Source of the DNA: Candidatus Peregrinibacteria bacterium
Lineage (GTDB): Bacteria > Patescibacteriota > Gracilibacteria > Peribacterales > Peribacteraceae
DNA: 64,000 nucleotides
Reading direction: 5' to 3'
Assembly (NCBI GenBank): GCA_018648865.1
Contig: JABGQH010000009.1
Coordinates: forward strand, 26,142 to 90,141
Shown: positions 58,071 to 64,000 of the stretch, piece by piece
Layout of the letters: every line of letters starts with the position of its first letter
How positions within the stretch are numbered: the stretch's first letter is position 1
The notes under the pieces: model-generated
What the model was told of the DNA's origin: nothing
Seen by the model: the letters and a program-made list of their open reading frames with translations, nothing else
Database searches by the model: none
Translations under genes and position numbers: made by a program

Positions 58071-58252
58071 ATATTAAAACTAACCATTTGCCAAATCAAG
58101 GATTTATTGACTTATAAATTAATTGCTTTTCTCTATTCCAGGAGTAGCATCACAAGCTAATAGGTCTTTTACATTTACGTCATTGGGTAGTTTTCTAAGC
58201 CATCGTCTGGCTTGGTTGTCCTGCCCAATTCTTTCTATGAAAGGGGATTGTC

Positions 58253-58561
58253 ATGAAGAAGACTGTTCATGAAGTTTGCAAAGCATTTATGTATAGCTTT
58301 GTAGCCTTCATGGCATTGGTTCCGTCAGGTTATTTCTTTTTGATCCTTCTGCACGTTTGTGTAGTAGTAGTATCATCTGAGTCATTAACTTCGGCTGAGC
58401 CAACAATCAGATTGATCGGATTCAGTCTGATTTACCTAATCTGGCTCGTGTTCTTTCTGAACATGGGATTTCGCAAGGAGAAAAGATCTGCAAAATGTCT
58501 GTACATCCATTTAACGCGGACATGGAAAAGATCGCACCCCAGGACAGAAGACGCTAGATGA
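58253..58561 (+). CDS. Hypothetical two-TM membrane protein
   Basis: AGGGGATTGTC ribosome-binding-site-like leader; two hydrophobic stretches, basic C-terminus; followed by a terminator. Confidence 0.55.
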   Translation: MKKTVHEVCKAFMYSFVAFMALVPSGYFFLILLHVCVVVVSSESLTSAEPTIRLIGFSLIYLIWLVFFLNMGFRKEKRSAKCLYIHLTRTWKRSHPRTEDAR

Positions 58562-58579
58562 AATACTAGCGTCAAATAG

Positions 58580-58612
58580 ACGGCAGAACACTCCCCCCTA
58601 TCTGCCGTTTTT
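58580..58612 (+). terminator. Rho-independent terminator
   Basis: ACGGCAGA...TCTGCCGTTTTT. Confidence 0.85.
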
Positions 58613-58655
58613 ATTATAGAAATGATGTATTATGTAAATATACAATCTTAATCTA

Positions 58656-59834
58656 ATGAAAAGAAACATAGCCTCTAACATCTGGAAACTAAATGTAATA
58701 CGCATATTGCATTGGTTTATGTTGGTTATGCCAATTATTGTTTTGTTCTATCAAGAGAATGGCTTAACAATGATGGATGTATTTATTCTACAGTCTGCAT
58801 ATGGGATTGGAATATTGTTATTCGAGATACCATCTGGATACTTTTCTGATTTATTTGGAAGAAGGAAAACAATGATCATTGGTTGTATTATGTTCTTTTT
58901 GGGATGGTTGATATATTCAACTGGAGGAGATTTTATGACGTTCCTACTAGCAGAAATTATCTGCGGATTTGGATCTAGTTTCTTATCTGGTACACAAGAA
59001 GCGATGCTTTATGACACTCTTATTCAAATAGATAAAAAAGATAAGTTTAAGAAACTAGAGGGTAGAAGGATGGCCTATGGTAATTTTTCTGAGAGCACAG
59101 CAAGCATCATTGGTGGATCACTTGCGCTGATTAGCTTAAGAGCTCCATTTATTGGTGAGGCAATTTTAGCCTTTGTAGCAATACTATTTGCATTAACTTT
59201 AATAGAGCCGGATATTCATGGCGATGAAAAGCCAGCCGGTAATATGAAAGACATTCTTAAGGTTGTTAAATTCTCTCTACACGATAGTAAAGAGGTTAAG
59301 TGGTTAATAATTTATTCATCGATTGTAGGATCATTCACTCTGGTTGCTACATGGTTTATTCAGCCTTATTTGCAAGAAGTTGGCCTACCATTAGCACTAT
59401 TTGGACTTGTTTGGGCAGCACTTAATTTTTCTGTTGGATTATTTTCTATACTTGCTCACAGATACGAGGAATTACTGGGTAAAGGATTATCTATGATTTC
59501 TGTGGTTATGTTTTTATGTCTAGGGTTTTTCTTGATTGCATATACCAATTCAATTTATTCAATCGCATTTCTGTTCCTATTTTATCTTGCCAGAGGAATA
59601 CATTGGCCAGTACTTACAGACTGTTTAAACAGTTGTATAAGCTCTGGCAAAAGAGCAACTGTTCTTTCTGTAAGAAGCTTTGTTTCCAAGCTTCTGTTTG
59701 TAATACTTGGACCTTTATTTGGATGGGTTAGTGATATTTATTCATTACAAGCTGCAATGTACGCTTCTGGAATATCTATATTGGTACTTGGAACAGTAAG
59801 TATCTATTACTTAAAAAGCAGCAAAGCAATTTAA
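58656..59834 (+). CDS. MFS transporter
   Basis: ~12 TM; YFSDLFGRRKTMIIG motif A-like loop. Confidence 0.88.
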   Translation: MKRNIASNIWKLNVIRILHWFMLVMPIIVLFYQENGLTMMDVFILQSAYGIGILLFEIPSGYFSDLFGRRKTMIIGCIMFFLGWLIYSTGGDFMTFLLAEIICGFGSSFLSGTQEAMLYDTLIQIDKKDKFKKLEGRRMAYGNFSESTASIIGGSLALISLRAPFIGEAILAFVAILFALTLIEPDIHGDEKPAGNMKDILKVVKFSLHDSKEVKWLIIYSSIVGSFTLVATWFIQPYLQEVGLPLALFGLVWAALNFSVGLFSILAHRYEELLGKGLSMISVVMFLCLGFFLIAYTNSIYSIAFLFLFYLARGIHWPVLTDCLNSCISSGKRATVLSVRSFVSKLLFVILGPLFGWVSDIYSLQAAMYASGISILVLGTVSIYYLKSSKAI

Positions 59835-59841
59835 AGAATCT

Positions 59842-59869
59842 ATTTGCGTACTTGCGCAAATACGCAAAT
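59842..59869. repeat. Inverted repeat ATTTGCGTA-N10-TACGCAAAT
   Basis: Perfect 9-bp arms between convergent CDSs. Confidence 0.75.
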
Positions 59870-59883
59870 GAAATAAGAAAGTA

Positions 59884-60435
59884 TTATTGATTAAAAGGAT
59901 TCCCTTGCATGGTCTTAACATTTAATAGTTCTCCGTTCTTTTGGTACGTATTTTCTATAATATCGAGTATTGATTCATCAACAATAATGCATCCTATACT
60001 TCTATATCTCATATCTTGTTCTAACATTTCTTGTGCATATTTATGTCCATGAATTCCATATGCAGTTCTAGTACCTTCATCAAATAGTCTTAAAAAGCGT
60101 CCTGTAGGGCCAAAGGTAACGCTTGGGTACTTTTTATGCATAGATTTTACTTCCCACTCGATATCTGGAGTTTTAGCGTAATAAGACCTACCAATGTAGT
60201 AAACATTTCGTAATTGGCCTGTAACTACAGGAAATTCAGCATATGACCCTGTTGTATGCAGTAAATACCCAGAATTGCTCTTTGTGTCTACAATTAGACG
60301 ATCCTCCGCTGCTGGTACCCAATCATCTATTGGGACTTCCACAGGGTATTGCGTGCTAAATGCCGATACGCTGAGTGCTGTACTCAGCAATAGTGCTGAA
60401 CTAAATAACAAGTGTGATATTTTGAAATAAAGCAA
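59884..60435 (-). CDS. L,D-transpeptidase (YkuD family)
   Basis: Signal peptide; AYGIHGHKYAQEM...RYRSIGCIIV catalytic His/Cys motif. Confidence 0.87.
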   Translation of the reverse strand: MLYFKISHLLFSSALLLSTALSVSAFSTQYPVEVPIDDWVPAAEDRLIVDTKSNSGYLLHTTGSYAEFPVVTGQLRNVYYIGRSYYAKTPDIEWEVKSMHKKYPSVTFGPTGRFLRLFDEGTRTAYGIHGHKYAQEMLEQDMRYRSIGCIIVDESILDIIENTYQKNGELLNVKTMQGNPFNQ

Positions 60436-60486
60436 TATCTATGTCAATATTTGTATATAGAAAAAACTACCTATATCATTTGACTT

Positions 60487-61383
60487 ATGTCGCAAGAATT
60501 TGAGCACAAATCGGTATTACTAAATGAAGTAATTGACATTCTAAAACCTGCAAAAGGGGAGTCATTGTTAGACGTAACAATAGGTCTGGGAGGCCATGCA
60601 AAAGAGGTCTTAAGCATGACTGGTAGTAAGGGATCACTGATTGCTCTAGACGCAGATATACAAAATTTAGAAGAAGCACAGCGTAGACTTTCTAAAGTAA
60701 AAGGTGCTAAAGAATTTGTTTGTACTAATTTCATTAATTTGCCAGAAATGGATATAGAACCTGTAGATATGATTCTTGCAGATTTAGGCATGAGTTCAGT
60801 CCATATTGATAATCCAGATAGGGGATTCTCTTACAGAACAGATGCTCCGCTTGATTTACGCTACGATAGAAACAATGGTGAAACTGCACATGAAATCATA
60901 GAAAGAGTATCTGAAGAGGAAATTAACAATTACTTGTGGAGATATGGTGAATTAAAGCAGGCAAGACGAATTGCTGCAGCTATAAAAGAAGCATTGCCTA
61001 AGACAACTTGGCAATTAAGAGATGCAGTAGAAACTGCTATAGGCTACAAAGCAAATTCTGCTCTTCCTCAAGTTTTTCAGTCGCTTAGAATAGTAGTTAA
61101 TAGTGAACTGGATGCTCTGGAATCCTTGCTTCAATTTGGACCAAAGTTGTTAAAAGAAGGCGGCAGAATGGTCGTGATTAGTTTCCATTCATTAGAGGAT
61201 AGAATGGTTAAACATGCATTTAGAGCCATCTCTACTCCAAAAAGAGATCAAACTACAGGTCAGATTTCTGTACCTGCTCCTTTTGATGTATTAACAAAAA
61301 AGCCAGTAACTGCATCAGACTTGGAATGCGAAGAAAATAGTAGAGCTAGAAGTGCTAAATTAAGAGCTATAATTAGAGTATAG
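60487..61383 (+). CDS. rsmH: 16S rRNA (cytosine1402-N4)-methyltransferase
   Basis: HKSVLLNEVIDIL, DVTIGLGGHAKEVL, DLGMSSVHIDNPDRGFSYRTDAPLDLRYD, FQSLRIVVNSELDALE, VVISFHSLEDRMVK. Confidence 0.97.
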   Translation: MSQEFEHKSVLLNEVIDILKPAKGESLLDVTIGLGGHAKEVLSMTGSKGSLIALDADIQNLEEAQRRLSKVKGAKEFVCTNFINLPEMDIEPVDMILADLGMSSVHIDNPDRGFSYRTDAPLDLRYDRNNGETAHEIIERVSEEEINNYLWRYGELKQARRIAAAIKEALPKTTWQLRDAVETAIGYKANSALPQVFQSLRIVVNSELDALESLLQFGPKLLKEGGRMVVISFHSLEDRMVKHAFRAISTPKRDQTTGQISVPAPFDVLTKKPVTASDLECEENSRARSAKLRAIIRV

Positions 61384-61434
61384 AAGCAAAATACAGATTT
61401 ACTGATTTATTACTTTGCTGTTATACTGCTTTCC

Positions 61435-61788
61435 GTGTTGAATTTCCTCAAGCCAGTCTCATCTACGACTAATCGTACTTCTCTTGGTAGATTAGTTAAC
61501 CAAAGTACAAAATTGCTAATGGGCTCAATTGGCTTACTTATTTTGCTACTAGCATTTTTAACACTCTTTCATCAGAACGCTAATGCAACTAGAGGGTATC
61601 AATTGCGTAATTTAGAGCGGGAAAGATCTCAACTTTTATTAGACCAAGAAATAGTTCAAATGCAGGTTGCACAAAAACAAGCTCTTACACTTTTAGAAAA
61701 AGACATATACATACAATCTATGGTTCAGGTTAAAAGACCAAAGTATACGGAAGTAGAAAAAACAGTTGCTGTAAGTAACAAATTGTAA
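61435..61788 (+). CDS. Small single-TM protein, FtsL-like by position
   Basis: One TM then coiled-coil, directly downstream of rsmH; TTG start. Confidence 0.5.
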   Translation: MLNFLKPVSSTTNRTSLGRLVNQSTKLLMGSIGLLILLLAFLTLFHQNANATRGYQLRNLERERSQLLLDQEIVQMQVAQKQALTLLEKDIYIQSMVQVKRPKYTEVEKTVAVSNKL

Positions 61789-61868
61789 ATAGCACTATGA
61801 TTTCATTTAAGGGGGTGTCAATATTTGACAAATGCAAAAACCCTCGAAATGTGCTATAATTATCTGAT

Positions 61869-63986
61869 TTGAATACAAAAAAACACTTACGTCGCAGGGG
61901 GATAATTGGGACACTTATGTGTACTAGTTTCTTATTATTCTTAGTAATTATTGCAAATCAGGAAACAAGAATTCCATGGCAAGCTCAACTGATCAATTGT
62001 GATGGCATGCCTTATGGATATCCTGGATGCCCAACTAAAGAAGAAGTAATAGAAAATCAAACATACCCAGAAAACTGCGGTGACGGTTATATTGACGTTG
62101 CTGATGGAGAGGAATGTGACAATGGAAGATTCAATGGATTAAGTGAGTGTACAGATATATGTAAGTTATTATTCTGTGGAGATGGAATAGTTTCTCCATT
62201 TTTGAACGAAGAATGTGAGCCAGATGTACAGGAGGTATATGTTATAGATGATCAAACTGGACAATTGACTACAGAGATTAGATTTATTGTAGCAAGCTGC
62301 GGAAGAGTCTGTAGCCCACCATCCTGCGATGAAAACGGAGTTTGTATTGGCGGATGTAATGTCACATTCAAAGATGAATGTACTGGCGATGATCCAGCAC
62401 CTGTAAATATTCCAGTAACAGAAGTAGAACAAGAATCTACAATTAATGAAGATGAGCTTCACCCAGCTGCACCAGGCTTTGCTACATGTGGAGACGGAGT
62501 AGTTGGAGGCAGCGAAGAATGTGATGATGGAAATAGATACAATTTTGATGCGTGCACGAATGAATGTAAACAACCACAATGTGGAGATGGGATAAGAGAA
62601 GGTTCAGAAGAATGTGATGACGGAAATAGATATGATTTTGATAACTGTCCAAATGACTGCTTTATTGCAGTCTGCGGCGATGGAGTAAGGGAAAGCAGTG
62701 AAGACTGTGATGACGGTAATCAAAACAATTTTGATAATTGCCCTAACGATTGCAGACTATCAATCTGTGGCGACGGCATAAGAGAAGGAGCAGAACAATG
62801 CGATGATGCTAACCAAAACAACTTTGATAGCTGCCCAAATAATTGTAGAACACCAGACTGCGGTAACGGAATAAGAGAAGGAAAAGAAGAATGTGATGAT
62901 GGAAATTACAATGATTTTGATAGTTGCCCTAGTGATTGCATTCTTTCTATATGTGGAGATAACAAAAGAGAAGGAAAAGAAGAATGTGATGATGGAAATA
63001 GAATAGATGAAGATGGATGTAGTAATTCATGCTCATTGGCAAAATGCTCAGATGGAGTAATCCAAGCAGGAGAGGAATGTGATGACGGTAATAAAGTAAA
63101 TGATGATGCATGTAGCAATACATGTACTATTGCATCTTGTGGAGACAACATCATTCAAGGTAAGGAGGCATGTGATGATGGCAATGAAATAAATACAGAT
63201 TCGTGTACAAATTTATGTACAAAATCTTTATGTGGAGATTCTATTGTTCAGCTAGGCGAGGAATGTGATGACGGTAATAAAGATAATTTTGATAGCTGTC
63301 CTAATGATTGTTTAATATCTTTATGTGGAGATGGAGTTCGTGAAAGCGATGAAGAATGTGATGACGGAAATAGAAATAATAATGATTCTTGTCCAAGTGA
63401 TTGTGTATTACCTGTTTGTGGAGACGGAGTTATGGAAGGAAAAGAAGAATGCGATGATGGAAACAGAATCGATAAAGACACGTGTCCTTCTTATTGCAGA
63501 TTACCAATATGTGGTGACAGGCTGGTAGAAGGGGCAGAGGAATGCGATGATGGGAACACAGATAGCAACGATGGCTGTAGTAACGCATGTAAAAGTGAAA
63601 TATTCTGTGGAGACTCAGTTGTAGAAGGATTAGAAGAATGTGATTCAGGAAAAGAAAATTCAGATATCAGACCAAATACATGTCGCTCAGATTGTAAGGC
63701 AGCAAGCTGCGGAGACGGTGTAATAGATGAAGGAGAAGAGTGCGATGGAGGAAAATCATGCTCTATAAATACATGTACATTTGTATCATTTTGGAATCAA
63801 TCAGACTGGCCAATGATAGGGGGGCTAATTGGATTAATCGGAGTAGGAGGAGGAATACTTATGCTTATGAATGGAAATCTATTCAAACCAAAGCAAAAGA
63901 AAGAACCATCTTCTAAGGAGCCTTTATCTATAGATGATATTCCACTTGATGAACTAGAAATGCCTTGGCATAAGTGGGAGAGATAA
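61869..63986 (+). CDS. Surface protein with DUF4215/Myxococcus-type Cys-rich repeats and C-terminal TM
   Basis: ~17 repeats of CGDGIREGSEECDDGNxxxxDxCPNDC; C-terminal GGLIGLIGVGGGILMLM; TTG start. Confidence 0.88.
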   Translation: MNTKKHLRRRGIIGTLMCTSFLLFLVIIANQETRIPWQAQLINCDGMPYGYPGCPTKEEVIENQTYPENCGDGYIDVADGEECDNGRFNGLSECTDICKLLFCGDGIVSPFLNEECEPDVQEVYVIDDQTGQLTTEIRFIVASCGRVCSPPSCDENGVCIGGCNVTFKDECTGDDPAPVNIPVTEVEQESTINEDELHPAAPGFATCGDGVVGGSEECDDGNRYNFDACTNECKQPQCGDGIREGSEECDDGNRYDFDNCPNDCFIAVCGDGVRESSEDCDDGNQNNFDNCPNDCRLSICGDGIREGAEQCDDANQNNFDSCPNNCRTPDCGNGIREGKEECDDGNYNDFDSCPSDCILSICGDNKREGKEECDDGNRIDEDGCSNSCSLAKCSDGVIQAGEECDDGNKVNDDACSNTCTIASCGDNIIQGKEACDDGNEINTDSCTNLCTKSLCGDSIVQLGEECDDGNKDNFDSCPNDCLISLCGDGVRESDEECDDGNRNNNDSCPSDCVLPVCGDGVMEGKEECDDGNRIDKDTCPSYCRLPICGDRLVEGAEECDDGNTDSNDGCSNACKSEIFCGDSVVEGLEECDSGKENSDIRPNTCRSDCKAASCGDGVIDEGEECDGGKSCSINTCTFVSFWNQSDWPMIGGLIGLIGVGGGILMLMNGNLFKPKQKKEPSSKEPLSIDDIPLDELEMPWHKWER

Positions 63987-64000
63987 AATATGTAAATCTA

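Noticed and set aside
62470-63760. CRISPR-like or DNA tandem repeat
   Set aside because: Periodicity is explained by in-frame DUF4215 protein repeats.

Overview
AT-rich bacterial chromosomal segment, probably Candidate Phyla Radiation/Patescibacteria. That is an inference from gene content: two sortases, TraG/DUF87-type ATPase, SLH/Calx-beta, PKD and DUF4215 surface proteins, sparse metabolism, and palindrome/repeat-rich spacers. Genetic code 11 fits, because TGA is used as a stop. Housekeeping genes include mnmA, prfA, purD, purF, folD, tmk, groES-groEL (with a CIRCE operator and a strong terminator), tsaD, lgt, a MurE-like ligase, riboflavin kinase, transketolase, transaldolase-like, gnd, ROK kinase, P-type ATPase, L,D-transpeptidase and rsmH. 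Four class-II tRNA genes are present: Leu-TAA, Leu-CAG, Ser-TGA and Ser-GCT. The most notable feature is a 13.5-kb co-directional array (30846-44320) of eight divergent ~550-aa Cys-rich paralogs. They share zinc-ribbon-like ends, a Cys-dense repetitive core and an internally duplicated module. The genes are joined by near-identical junctions, and a TraG-like ATPase gene follows. I know of no established function for this family. Secondary signals are: partial tRNA 5' ends fused to palindromes upstream of three of the four tRNAs; a covarying hairpin after both tRNA-Ser genes; dispersed AGCT-rich and other palindromic repeats; small unannotated membrane ORFs; and a membrane-anchored Clp-like ATPase with a degenerate first AAA module. 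All calls are by eye; no searches or folding were run.
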